From positions 1-43,505 of the forward strand of contig CALEVN010000018.1 in the NCBI GenBank assembly GCA_937924685.1: a DNA stretch of 43,505 nt. The letters are read 5' to 3'. The notes beneath the pieces are model-generated. The model was not told the origin of the DNA. It ran no database searches and saw only the letters and a list, made by a program, of their open reading frames with translations. Below, piece after piece: positions 9,387-19,590 of the stretch (position 1 is the stretch's first letter; each line of letters begins with the position of its first letter). The position numbers and the translations under genes were made by a program. This stretch comes from an uncultured Candidatus Altimarinota bacterium (GTDB lineage: Bacteria; Patescibacteriota; Gracilibacteria; BD1-5; JAGOOR01).

Positions 9387-10622
9387 ATGAATAATGAGCA
9401 CGCGTATAGTATGAGACAAATAAATCGCAAAGAAATTACTCGTTCTCTCAATGTTTTACGAGAATACCAACTGGCCGATGCTCCGTGTACATCACTGCGA
9501 GATATCATAGCATTTAGTGCAGGTGAAATACTTGGCAAAAGAGAGGATAAGACACTCATCGGTTCCTATAAGCGTCGATGAGCTTTTTGGGCTATTTATC
9601 AGTTTTCACCTGAGCAGAAAAAAAGAGGTGTCATATGTTCTTCCGCTGGTAATCATGCTCAGTGATTTGCACATGCTTGTAAATTGTTGGGGGTGCATGG
9701 TACTGTTTTTATGCCAAAAACCGCCCAACCATTTAAGGTGCAGCGTGTTCGTGAATTTGGAGGGAAATTTGTACGTATCGTACAGGAGTGAGATGATTTT
9801 TTTGCCACCCAAAAAGCCGCTCAAGATTTTCAAAGAAAAAATAAAGCGGTCTTTATACATCCATTTGATAACAGAAATGTCATTATCGGTCAGTCTACTG
9901 TCACCGCAGAAATATTAGAAGATCGAGGAGATGTGTGAACTATTATATATCCCGTCGGATGAGGAGGACTTTTGGCTGGCGGTATTAGTGCTCGAAACGC
10001 TTGGGGAAGTGATGTGAGACTCGTTGGTGTTGAGCCAGCAGGTGCTCCGAGTATGGCACATGCGCTTTCTGTTGGATCAAACGAACCGCTTCCTTATTCT
10101 GTGAATGGTTTTGTTGATGGCGCAGCGGTGAAACAAGTAGGAAAGAGACCATTTCATATTGTTCAACAAAATGAAGTACCTATTCATCCAGTACCAGAAG
10201 GACGTATCGCACAGACAATGGTTGATTTTTCCAATCGAGCAGGTGACATCGTCGAGCCAGCAGGTGCTCTCGCGGCTGCCAGTGTGGCATGAGATATTAT
10301 TCCATGATTACGTGGTAAGGTAGTGGCAATTGTCTCTGGGAGGTGCTTTACCCTCAATCAGATGCCAAGCGTTGTTGATAGAGCTGAGAAATTTTCTGGA
10401 CGAAAAATAACCTTTATCGTTCAGTTACCCGAACGTCCAAGAGCTCTTCAGGTGTTTTTATCGAAAATGCCTGCTCAAGTAAATATGACCAATATTATAC
10501 ACCCTCCAAAAACTTCAGACACACAACCAGTAGAGATTTCTTATGAGGGTGATCCATCAGTTATTCAGAGGGTCGTAGCTGCACTCAAAAAGACAGGTTT
10601 TGCTTATCAAATACAGCAATAA
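9387..10622 (+). CDS. ilvA: Threonine dehydratase (PLP-dependent) with C-terminal ACT-like domain
   Basis: 411 aa and seven TGA-Gly codons, several at invariant family glycines. SYKRRGAF carries the PLP Schiff-base lysine (K62), SSAGNHAQGFA is the substrate/PLP loop, and PVGGGGLLAG is the phosphate-binding glycine loop. About residue 330 onward (KITFIVQLPERPRALQVFL) matches the small ACT-like regulatory domain of short threonine dehydratases. The enzyme converts threonine to 2-oxobutanoate and ammonia, the first step toward isoleucine or a catabolic step. Nothing else of the isoleucine branch is in the window. Because the standard code would cut it into four pieces, this gene is one of the best proofs that TGA means Gly here. 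Confidence 0.9.
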
Positions 10623-10744
10623 CTATTAGTCCAAAACTGCCAAGGGAAAATGCAAGAAATTTTCTCTACAAATTACTTGCGCAAAAAAAGTATTCACTCT
10701 CTTGGCTTCATAGGCGGACTTTCTAAAAATTCACAGAAAATCAT

Positions 10745-10794
10745 TTGACTAGATATAGTGTCTGAATATAACTATCGGACACAAGATATTGTGT
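10745..10794 (+). promoter_or_regulatory. nrdA promoter with two NrdR boxes
   Basis: TTGACT (10745-10750), 16 bp, TATAAC (10767-10772). Box 1 GACTAGATATAGTGTC (10747-10762) overlaps the -35 side, and box 2 ACACAAGATATTGTGT (10779-10794) lies just after the -10 element. Both match the palindromic NrdR box. Centre-to-centre distance is 32 bp, about three helical turns, as is usual for NrdR. The repressor would block polymerase when dATP is high. The same layout recurs before nrdB. Confidence 0.88.
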
Positions 10795-10862
10795 TTGGTC
10801 GATTTTTCTACCAACCCAAAAACTTTTCATTTTTCCTCCTTAATTCTTAATAAAGTTGTCGT

Positions 10863-13694
10863 ATGACTCTGGACTCCATCCGCAAGCGCAATAATGAGCT
10901 TGTTCCCTTTGACCGCTCTCGCATCGAAAACGCTATCGAGCAGGCTTGCATCGCTATAGGACACAATGATATCACTTTTATTCCACAGATTACGAGTGAA
11001 ATCATTCTCGCCCTACAAAATAGATTTGGAGGTACAGACTACGTCCCAAGCGTCGAGGATATCCAGGATGCTGTCGAGCTCCACCTCATGCGTTCTGGTC
11101 GATATGAAATCGCAAAACACTATATTACCTACCGTCAGAAGCGTATCGAAGAACGCAATGAAGTCGTCGAAGAAAAAATCGAGAAACAAGAACTCAAAAT
11201 CCAAAAACGTGATGGAAAAATCGAAGCATTTGATATGGCAAAAGTTCGTCGTGTGTTTGAGCTCGCTGCCAATGGTCATCCAGCGATCGATCTCGATCTC
11301 CTCGTCAGCAATTTTCACACAAATATCTTTGATGGTATTCACTCTCGTGATATCGCTCAAGCGACTATCATGACGGCAAAATCATACATCGAACGTGATC
11401 CTCAGTATTCATACCTCGCTGCGAAACTCTTCCTCATGAACTACTACAAGGACCTCATCGGTTCTGCAGATATGAAGAATTCTGGATTTACCAAGTGTTA
11501 TCGTGAGGCCTTCAAATACAATGTAAAATTTCTCGTCGAGACAGATCATCTCTCTTCTGATCTCATGGGCTACGATCTCGATAAACTCGCAGAAGCGATC
11601 GAACCAGACCGAGATAATTTCCTTACCTATCTCTCAGTACAAAATCTCTACGACCGATACTTCATCCACCATGAGAAAAATCGTCGAGAACTCCCGCAAG
11701 CATTCTGGATGCGTGTCGCTATGGGTCTCGCAAAACGAGAAACAGACAAGGAAAAATGGGCAATTCAATTCTACAATCAGCTCTCTCAGCTTCACTTCGT
11801 CAGTTCAACTCCGACACTCTTCAACTCTGGTACCAAGCGTTCACAGCTCTCATCATGCTACCTCTCAACAGTAGACGATGATCTGCACTCAATTTTCAAA
11901 ATCATTGCTGATGATGCTCAGCTCAGTAAATGGGCAGGTGGTCTCGGAAACGACTGGACAAATATCCGTGCAACAGGTTCAAAAATCAAATGAACAAATG
12001 GTGAATCTCAGGGTGTTATTCCATTCCTCAAAATCGCCAACGATACAGCTGTAGCAGTCAATCAGGGTGGTAAGCGAAAAGGCGCACTCTGTGCGTACAT
12101 CGAGTGTTGGCATCTCGACTTCCCAGACTTTTCAGAACTTCGTAAGAATACTGGTGATGAGCGTCGTCGTACTCACGATATGAATACAGCGGCTTGGATT
12201 CCTGATCTCTTCATGAAGCGTGTACAAGAAGATGGTGATTGGACACTCTTTTCTCCATCTGATGTTCCTGATCTCCACCACATCTACGGTTCAAATTTTG
12301 AACGCAAATACGCTGAATACGAGAAGATGACTCACAACGGTCAAATCACACACTTCAAAGTGATGAAAGCAAAAGACCTCTGGAGAAAGATCCTCTCTAT
12401 GCTCTTCGAGACGGGTCATCCATGGATTACGTTCAAGGATCCTTGTAATGTCCGTTCTCCTCAAGACCACGCCGGTGTCATCCACAACTCAAATCTCTGT
12501 ACAGAAATCACCCTCAATACGTCAGCAGAAGAAACAGCCGTGTGCAACCTCGGTTCTGTGAATCTCGCTCGTCACATGAAGGACGGAAAACTCGACCACA
12601 ATATGCTCGCAGAGACAGTAAAAACTGGTATGCGTATGCTCGATAATGTCGTCGATATCAATTTCTACCCAACACAAGAAGCAGAGACATCAAATCTCCG
12701 TCATCGTCCAGTTGGCCTCGGTATCATGGGTCTCGCAGATGCACTCTACATGCTCGATATCGATTTCGACAGCGAAGAAGCAGTGAAGTATAACGATGAG
12801 ATGATGGAAGCTATCAGTTATTACGCTATTCTCGGTAGCTCTGAACTCGCGAAAGAACGTGGTGCGTATTCATCATTCAGATGATCAAAATGGGACAGAG
12901 GTATCCTCCCAATCGATACACTCTCTCTCCTCGATGCTGAGCGTGGTGAACGTGTCGACGTCAATCGTACTTGTACACTCGACTGGACTCCTGTTCGTGA
13001 ATCTATCAAGCAGTACGGTATGAGAAACTCTAACTGTATGGCTATCGCTCCGACAGCAACGATCTCAAATATCGTCGGTGTCTACCCATGTATCGAACCG
13101 ATCTACAAAAATCTCTACGTGAAATCAAATCTCTCAGGAGAATTCACGGTCATCAATGACTACCTCGTCGCTGACCTCCAAAAGGCTGGTCTCTGGGACG
13201 CTCAGATGGTCGCAGAACTCAAATTCCACGATGGTTCTATCCAGAAAATCGACCGTATCCCAGCTCGTCTCCGTGCGAAATACAAAGAAGTATTTGAGAT
13301 CTCACCAGAATGGGTCATCAAGGCTGCTGCAGTTCGTGGCAAATGGATCGACCAGTCTCAATCAGTGAACATCTTTATCAAAGGTGCTTCAGGAAAAGTC
13401 CTCAACGATACCTATATGATGGCATGGAAAATGGGCCTCAAAACCACCTACTATCTCCGAACTCTCGGCGCAACGGCTATTGAAAAATCTACAAGCACTG
13501 CATCAGTTGCTTCGAGTACTCTTAGTAATTCTACGACAACATCAACTCTCGAAGCTGTCAGTGTCACTGCTTCAGCACCAACGGCTCCATCAGGAGAACT
13601 TGAAATGTCTGCGAAACCAAAGAAAGAATACACTGAAGCTGAAAAAGTGATGTGTTCGATTCTCAATGGGCCGAGTTGTGAGGCTTGTCAGTAA
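10863..13694 (+). CDS. nrdA: Ribonucleoside-diphosphate reductase, class I alpha (large) subunit
   Basis: 943 aa, two TGA-Gly codons (SKIKG-TNGES and SSFRG-SKWD). Two ATP-cone domains lie in tandem at the N-terminus (IRKRNNELVPFDRSRIENAI near residue 6 and IQKRDGKIEAFDMAKVRRVF near 116). The barrel carries SSCYLS, NSNLCTEITLNT and VCNLGSVNL (active-site cysteines and finger loop) and MAIAPTATISNIVGVYP. The chain ends CEACQ, the redox-shuttling C-x-x-C tail, after a Ser/Thr/Ala-rich linker (about residues 873-905). It makes deoxynucleotides with NrdB, which is 9 kb downstream with a matching NrdR-controlled promoter. A perfect hairpin follows the stop. Confidence 0.97.
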
Positions 13695-13700
13695 AACTTT

Positions 13701-13722
13701 AGCCCGTCCAATTGGACGGGCT
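13701..13722 (+). terminator. Hairpin terminator after nrdA
   Basis: AGCCCGTCC and GGACGGGCT form a 9-bp perfect stem with an AATT loop seven bases after the nrdA stop. The T-run is short (CTTTC), so termination may be partial. Confidence 0.7.
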
Positions 13723-13740
13723 TTCAAAACAATTTAAACA

Positions 13741-14496
13741 ATGATTAAAGGTATAGAAAACATAGAGTTCCAATTAAGACTTTTTATGTGGTTAGCTTTA
13801 ATTTTTTTCATTGCTGGTATTTTTCCGCCAATATTTTTATTTTGCCTTAAAAAGCCAGATCTTGTAAATCATGCAATGGATAGTTGGTGATCATTTGGTG
13901 ATTTTTTGTGAGGTACTACAGGTGCGTTATGGTCGGCAGCTGGCGCTTGTGTCGTATATATGGCTTTCTTAGGTCAAATGTTAGAAACAAGAAAAAATGA
14001 AGTAAGGACAAAGGTTGAAGATATAAGTAATTATTTTGATTTTATTGATGCTGATTCTGTAAATATACAAACTCATGTTTTATATTTTTCTGTATATCGT
14101 TGAGATGTTGATCATCTGAGACTAAGTCGTATTCTGTATGATAATTTTCAAACTGATAAGATTAGTACTACACACAGAAGCAATAGTTTGGTTGTGGAAA
14201 AATTTTGAGAATTCATTTCGACACATCGTGTCTTAAGAAGTTTCTTTGAAAGATCCAAAAAAATAATAAAAAAAATATATACTTCCCAATTAAGTGGAGA
14301 ACAAGAAGCTGATTTTCTTGAGGAATTGCAAAAAAGATACGGAAGTAAATTTATAGTTTTGTTTTTATATTTTACACTCCTCGATGATGACAAGTATTTC
14401 ATGAATTTACTCAAAGAGCATGGATTTTTTGAAGTAATAGAAGAGGATACCTTACTTGCTTCCGATGATGTTCAAGTAATTGCGAAATATTTTTAA
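13741..14496 (+). CDS. Membrane protein resembling putative phage abortive-infection (AbiC-type) proteins
   Basis: 251 aa, four TGA-Gly codons, more AT-rich than the neighbours. Residues about 14-36 form one transmembrane helix (MWLALIFFIAGIFPPIFLF), followed by the segment SWGSFGDFLGGTTGALWSAAGACVVYMAFLGQ (written here in overlapping parts: GSFGDFLGGTTG and ALWSAAGACVVY), which is the second helix. The arrangement of two helices flanking a G-D-F-x-G-G motif and a charged helical cytoplasmic domain resembles the putAbiC family. The family link is from motif memory only. It sits between the nrdA terminator and a YecM-like gene, and no other defence gene is adjacent. Confidence 0.5.
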
Positions 14497-14497
14497 T

Positions 14498-15022
14498 ATG
14501 CACACGTTCCTTATTCAACTCTTCCGCAATCTCGATGCTATATGACTCAATCTGACAGGTCTTACGATAGATCATATCGCCTATCGAGCCTCTTCTCTCG
14601 AGGAGGGCGATGCGCTCAAGGCTGAGTGGTGAGACGCTTCGAGCAAGATGCACTCAGCACAAGTAAATGGGAGAGAGGTCTGTGTTTTTTCTTTGAAAGA
14701 ACCGATAGTTTTTGGTGAGTTTCAGATTGCTTCTTGTGAGCTGATGTATCCAAAGCCGAGTAAGCTGTATGGCGGTTGGGATCATATCGAGGTTGTTTTG
14801 TGACCATATTCAGACTCAATATATATACTTCGAAAGAGACTTCTCGATAGGTTTCCAGATATTGAGAAAAACGCTGGTGAGACATATTTCTACGAAGAAG
14901 ATTGATTCCATGCCGAGGAAGGACGAGCACTTAATCCAAATACCACTCTTTGCTTTCTTGATAAAACCGCTATCCGTTTTCATACGACAAATATTTGGGA
15001 GATTATTGCTCTCGAGGTCTAA
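14498..15022 (+). CDS. YecM/VOC-like protein
   Basis: 174 aa, five TGA-Gly codons. The pattern TIDHIAYRASSLEEGDALK, VNGREVCVFSLKEPI and YGGWDHIEVV matches the YecM family of vicinal-oxygen-chelate folds (DHIAYR, NGRPI, GWEHIE). The two His residues and the Glu are possible metal ligands. The biological role of YecM is not established. ATG follows the AbiC-like gene stop by one base (TAATATG), so they are one transcript. Confidence 0.65.
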
Positions 15023-15080
15023 CTTAGGTGGGTAGAGCTAAAAAAATCATTAGAAATCTTTTGATTGATAGATGAGGGGA

Positions 15081-15947
15081 TTATTCCGTTAGTTTGAAGA
15101 TATCTGCGTAAGCTCATTCGAGCAAATCACAGCACATACCAGCAATTTTTGGGATCAGAGGAAGTGCTGGACAAAAACCGTTGAGCATTTTTTGATGTAT
15201 GCCAAATTTTCCTGATTGTCCCAGTTCTAGCTCGGTAAGTTGTATAGCTGCTTTCTCCTTTGATGGATGAAAATCTACTTGTCCGTCCTGACTTATCACG
15301 AGTGTTGGTTTTGGATTCGCTTTGATGAGTAATTCACGCATTGATACCGCAAATAGAGCTGGTGTTTTACCGATCATAGTTGTAAAATCTATGATAAATT
15401 TTCGAAACGATTTTGTTTCTTCGGGAGTAGGGAAGCGGCCATGCCTCACTTTGAAAGCAATAATCAAATTTCTCCATGTATCATGTATGACTTTCACTCA
15501 AAACGGATAGGCATTTATTATTCGACCATACATCACGGAGTCATGTGTTGCAGATTGGAATTTTGTTTGGTATTTTTGCTCTATTGCCGACATGGCGTCG
15601 ATCAGCGTATCACTTACAGTTCCGTTAGAAGAATCACTATACTGGAGAAATAATTTTTCTATTGCCACTTCTGGCGAAGTATATCATCCTTCGTTTACCG
15701 AAGCACATAAAGCATACCTGAGGACATAATCTATATGAAAATGATGTTCTAAGAGTATTTCTGAAAAAGCACACGAGGCAGACTCAAAAGCCTCTCTTGA
15801 TACATTCTGTTGTCGAAAAGGTATTTTGTCTGTGATAAAAAATATCCTTGTTTTGAACCATGAAAAGATTCGATGTACGGGGCAACGACTTTTTTCTGAT
15901 GGTTGAATCAGGTGTTTTACAGGGCATAATCCAGCCTCAGGCTTCAT
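15081..15947 (-). CDS. Hypothetical protein with N-terminal CPVHR motif
   Basis: 288 aa, three TGA-Gly codons (NEGG-YTS, YPFG-VKV, LLEG-AYA). The N-terminus reads PSEKSRCPVHRIF, which resembles PSEKCPFHRLT at the start of the divergent gene at 16023. A second pair of cysteines is near the C-terminus (AGMCCDLLEG). The middle is mostly helical. No known family is recognised. The start at 15947 is chosen because a promoter ends seven bases before it. Confidence 0.6.
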
Positions 15948-15954
15948 GAAATAT

Positions 15955-15982
15955 ATGATAAATAATTATATATATTGTCAAA
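15955..15982 (-). promoter_or_regulatory. Leaderless promoter for the minus-strand gene at 15947
   Basis: On the minus strand TTGACA (15982-15977), 16 bp, TATCAT (15960-15955), then seven bases to the ATG. The overlapping AT-rich intergenic stretch must also hold the promoter of the divergent gene at 16023. Confidence 0.55.
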
Positions 15983-16022
15983 TATTATATTTGTGTATAT
16001 TTATATACAGAAATTCATATTT

Positions 16023-16892
16023 ATGCCATCTGAAAAATGCCCATTTCATAGACTGACCGAAGAAGCAAGTGCTATCACGCTCTCTCAGTTTAGAAGTGCG
16101 GCTCCTGGTATTACTCTTCAGAGACCTGCTCGTTGTCCATGAGAGATAGATGCTGAGACGCTTACTCAGATAGTAAAAGGGGAAGTGAATCGTGCAGATA
16201 TTCCGTCCCTTGCCGCTGTCCGTAGGACTATTGCTGGTATTGTATGCAGGGCTGGACTTGTCGAGTTCCATAAACATATGAATGACTTTGTGCAGGAATT
16301 GAGAGAAAAAAACCTCTGAACCGATGAGAGTATTGCACAAGCGAGTGAAAAATTTATCAGCTTTATGTCTAGTCATTATTTTGCTGGTATACGAGGTTGT
16401 CCAGCATGAATGATTCCAGGCGATCAATCACGAATGAGTACTATCTTGCGATTGACGCGTTTGCCAGACAAAGAAGCAAGTGACTTATTTGGTGTTATAA
16501 TCAAAAACCCTGCAATTACTGCCAGCATGATTCTCGAGAGTATTATTCGTGATGGTCATCTCATTGGGGAAGAGATGTATGAAGTTGCCAGTACCGTTTC
16601 AATTGAGTTTCTCAAAAAAGAGCTGGCACATATAGGGACATTTGAGGCTATGATTAATACGTACGCAATTCAGATGCATAATGCAGAGTCATCTATTCTC
16701 TATAATCCAGAAACTCGTACGCATTTTTTCAATATGCCGGCATCTGATATTTTTCCATGAATTCGTCATATGAGAGATGAGCGTACATGATGTGGCGCTA
16801 TGCGAATACCCGGAAGAGAAGGAACAAAGAGAACACTCATAGAAGATTTTTTTCTGACCATTGCTGAATTTTATGCAAAGGTAACCCAGTAA
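16023..16892 (+). CDS. Hypothetical protein with CPFHR motif and additional cysteines
   Basis: 289 aa, five TGA-Gly codons. It begins MPSEKCPFHRLTEEASAITL; further Cys residues occur in ARCPGEID, GIRGCPAGMIPGD and RTGCGAMRIPG. These Cys-Pro/Cys-Gly positions recall metal or haem proteins, but I cannot assign a family. It is divergent from the gene at 15947, and both start with a similar PSEK..CP.HR stretch, so they may be distant paralogues. It is followed by a tiny Cys-rich gene. Confidence 0.6.
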
Positions 16893-16939
16893 AGACTCGC
16901 ACAATAAAAAAGATACATATCATCACATAAATTTTTTCT

Positions 16940-17149
16940 ATGAATGCAACACCAAGTACATCAGATCCAACTTCTTCTTCTGTTCCTCGAATGGCCTCTG
17001 CAGAAGAAACAGCTGCACTTATGGTACGCCAAGCAGAGGAGCGAGGTAAAAACACTCCACCTTCATGAACTGGAAGTGTTACTGCCTCTTGTAGCATGAG
17101 ATGTGCTACTTGCCTCCATCAAATCTGTCATGATGGGGATAATTCGTAG
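16940..17149 (+). CDS. Small Cys-rich protein, 69 aa
   Basis: ATG at 16940 lies in the T-rich context typical of starts here, and the frame ends in TAG with one TGA-Gly. The N-terminal half is Ser/Thr/Ala-rich. The C-terminus ASCSMRCATCLHQICHDGD has four cysteines (C-x3-C-x2-C-x4-C) and two His, a possible metal-binding knot. An opposite-strand frame covers the same bases but looks like a composition shadow. Function unknown. Confidence 0.5.
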
Positions 17150-17565
17150 GTTTTTCGGTTCTCTTGCCTCTTCATCGTCACTTTGGTGGCGATTTTTTGT
17201 AAGAGAACTTTGTTTTCCGCTTCAAATAAGCATTTTGACGTATACAAATTGTATACAAAACCCCGTAAAAAGCCTATTGTATGAGCTTTAGAGGCATTTT
17301 TTATGTATTTTTTGTATATAGATGAGAAATGGCTTCTATATGCGATTATTTTTTTATCACGAATTATTTCTCTTTTTTTGCAATGAGCAGGGAACTTCAT
17401 TTCTGAAATAGACATGCTATACTACGTTTACAAATTGTTCTTGTGCTTTTGGTAACTTCGACTCTTCGATGGAGAGGATCTCACGGTCCCTCACCGCTTT
17501 ACAAAAATACAAATAGATAGACTACTGGATGGCTTGCCTACCAGTGTCATATATTTTATCTGTCG
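17150..17565. other. Intergenic region: palindrome, weak hairpin, promoter and leader
   Basis: No convincing gene is seen in these 416 bases. They hold the exact inverted repeat at 17240-17256, a weak bidirectional hairpin (GCCT 17272-17275 with AGGC 17292-17295 followed by ATTTTTT), a -10 element TATACT at 17418-17423, and a leader of about 135 nt before the ATG at 17566. A 15-codon ORF (17469-17516, MERISRSLTALQKYK) lies in that leader, but no terminator follows it. Confidence 0.45.
17240..17256. promoter_or_regulatory. Perfect 8+1+8 inverted repeat, possible operator
   Basis: GTATACAAATTGTATAC is a perfect inverted repeat around one central base. It overlaps a -35-like TTGACG (17235-17240). 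This is the shape of a dimeric repressor site, but no regulator is encoded nearby. Confidence 0.4.
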
Positions 17566-17838
17566 ATGTCATCTGTTCTCGGTATCACTTTTCTCATGTA
17601 TGCTTTGCATGGTGATAAGGGTGATACTGAGTGTTGGATACACGATATGAAGACGGGTGAATATGCTTCCATTACCGAAGGAGAGTTGAGACCTCATGTT
17701 TCCTATTTTGTCAGGGTCTGTTCTGTCGTGCAGAACGCCTATGTATCTCATATCCAGCTACAATCGATATTTTTATCAACCAGCTGTGGTGTGTGAACAC
17801 GCAAGAAGTTGGTCCGTCCCAAGTTTATTACCCAATAA
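17566..17838 (+). CDS. Hypothetical protein, 90 aa
   Basis: One TGA-Gly codon (SCGVG-TRKK) carries the frame to a TAA that lies inside the terminator hairpin. The sequence MSSVLGITFLMYALHGDKGDTECWIHDMKTGEYASI mixes a hydrophobic start with an acidic/aromatic middle (shown here only in part). No family recognised. Own promoter at 17418 and terminator at 17816-17854 make it a single-gene unit. Confidence 0.5.
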
Positions 17839-17854
17839 CTTGGGACTTTTTTTT
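17816..17854 (+). terminator. Strong intrinsic terminator
   Basis: GTCCCAAGTT (17816-17825) pairs perfectly with AACTTGGGAC (17837-17846), followed by eight T. It overlaps the last codons of the 90-aa gene. Confidence 0.9.
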
Positions 17855-17949
17855 GCCTTTTTTCGGCCAAAAACCTTCGACAAATAGGGTAAAACAATTA
17901 ATTTGCATAATAAAATATTTATTTATGATACATGAAATAAATTATTATT

Positions 17950-18843
17950 ATGTCAGAAGCAACTCATCTTACTGCATTAGAAAAAGCACAAACAAATCTC
18001 ACAAAAATTTGAAAAAATCTCACAAGTTCTAACCAAAAACATCATTATCTCGCACTCGCTCGCTTATTTATTGTAAGAGAAAGTGTTCTCGAGGCTCTGG
18101 AAAGTCTCCCAGAAAAACAAATAGGAAAAAAGAGTACAAAGTCTGACTCGCCGAGTCAGGTGTACCGTTCATGTCGGGAGGATATCACTACTTTTTCTTA
18201 TATGGTGACAGATTTGCTCACACACAAGAGTTCACAGTGTGCTTTTGATGTAGCGAGTCGTTACTCGAGTATTGTTTGAGGTTTATTGTGACATTTTCGT
18301 GATCCGATAAAACACCAGGCATTGAGTCTGAAAGCGAGACCACTCACGGGTGATTCATTTGCTGTGGTGGAGGAAGTCCTCACTGATGATATTATGAGAG
18401 GTGATTTATTAGGACTCAGAAAAGAATTGGAAATGATTCAAATAGCTCTAGGAATGGGGCCAAAAAATTCCCATCGTATTAGAGTGAGATTAGCTATTGA
18501 TATTGTGCGAATTCGTGAAATACTGCATACATTTTTCTGAGAAATTCATACGGAAAATGAAAAGATGAATGATGAGGATGATTTGGCTCTCTTGTGTGAT
18601 GTGAATACACAGATATCAGAAGATGAAGACCATTTATGACTCATAGTTTCTTCTGTGATAGCAGAGGGGGCTTCTCCTGAAGCTATCGCATTCGTACAGC
18701 GATATATCGACTTTTTAGAGAAACTAGCAGCGTATTTTGAAGAGTATGACGTGAGCGTTTTTCAGATGCCTATGATTCCTGTCATACCTGCTTTAGAGTT
18801 CCCTCAGGGTGATGAGGGTGGATTTAGAGCATCAATGAACTAA
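17950..18843 (+). CDS. Hypothetical helical protein, 297 aa
   Basis: Five TGA-Gly codons; ends in TAA. The protein is soluble, rich in Leu, Glu and Ile, and largely predicted helical (for example LRKELEMIQIALGMG and RLAIDIVRIREILHTFF). There is no signal peptide. No motif identifies it. It is a single gene between a terminator and the pirin promoter. Confidence 0.55.
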
Positions 18844-18873
18844 GAGATTTATTTCCTTGTGAAATTTTTCATA

Positions 18874-18879
18874 TATAAT
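18874..18879 (+). promoter_or_regulatory. -10 box of leaderless pirin transcript
   Basis: A consensus TATAAT ends six bases before the ATG at 18886, so the transcript should begin at the start codon. The -35 element is not obvious. Confidence 0.55.
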
Positions 18880-18885
18880 CTCTTC

Positions 18886-19584
18886 ATGAATATCCACATC
18901 ATCCCAGCGCATGATCGCTACACTGCCAAGCACGATTGGCTCGAATCAAAACATCTCTTTTCTTTTGCGGATTATTATGATCCAAACAACATGCACTTTG
19001 GAGCACTTCGCGTCTTCAATGATGACCTCATAGCATGACAAGAGGGCTTCGGTATGCATCCACACAAGAATATGGAAATTATCACCATAGTCCTCAGTGG
19101 TGCTATTTCACATGAGGATTCACACGGATGAAAAGCGACTTTACAACCAGGAGGTGTACAGGTCATGTCTGCTGGTTCAGGCCTTCTCCATAGTGAGATG
19201 AATAGGGGAGATGAGACAGTTCATCTCTATCAGATATGGATCATGCCACGAGAAGACAATATCACTCCACGACATGCTGAGCGTGATTTTTCTGGTATGC
19301 CTCATAATCATCTCGTCCCTCTTGCTTCAGGATTTGACCACGACGCTCTCGAGATTCATACTGATGCGGTGATCTATCGTGGTATTTTTGACGAAGAAAC
19401 GACATGGACACATATGCCTCATGCGGGCACGAATCATGTCTTCGTCTATGTCACGAAGTGAAGTGTCGATCTCATCACGGGTGAAACACTCGAAGCAGGC
19501 GATCAAGCACGTATCAGTGACGTGACCGAGATAGAGTTTACTTTTTCTGCTGGTGCAGAATTGGTGGTGATAGATGTGGTTTAA
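18886..19584 (+). CDS. Pirin family protein
   Basis: 232 aa, three TGA-Gly codons. The bicupin iron site is complete: HPHKNMEIITIVLSG (H-x-H) and MSAGSGLLHSEMN (H-x-E). FSFADYYDPNNMHFGALRVFND is the family N-terminal signature (given as FSFADYYDP and FGALRVFND). Pirins are cytoplasmic iron proteins; some have quercetinase activity, and the role here is unknown. The second cupin half (ITGETLEAGDQARISD) is also present, so the gene looks intact. Confidence 0.9.
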
Positions 19585-19590
19585 GCCAAT

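Noticed and set aside
16837..17415. Minus-strand frame of about 190 codons (with TGA as Gly)
   Set aside because: It overlaps two plus-strand genes and looks like a composition shadow; the plus-strand Cys-rich gene has a better start and sequence character.
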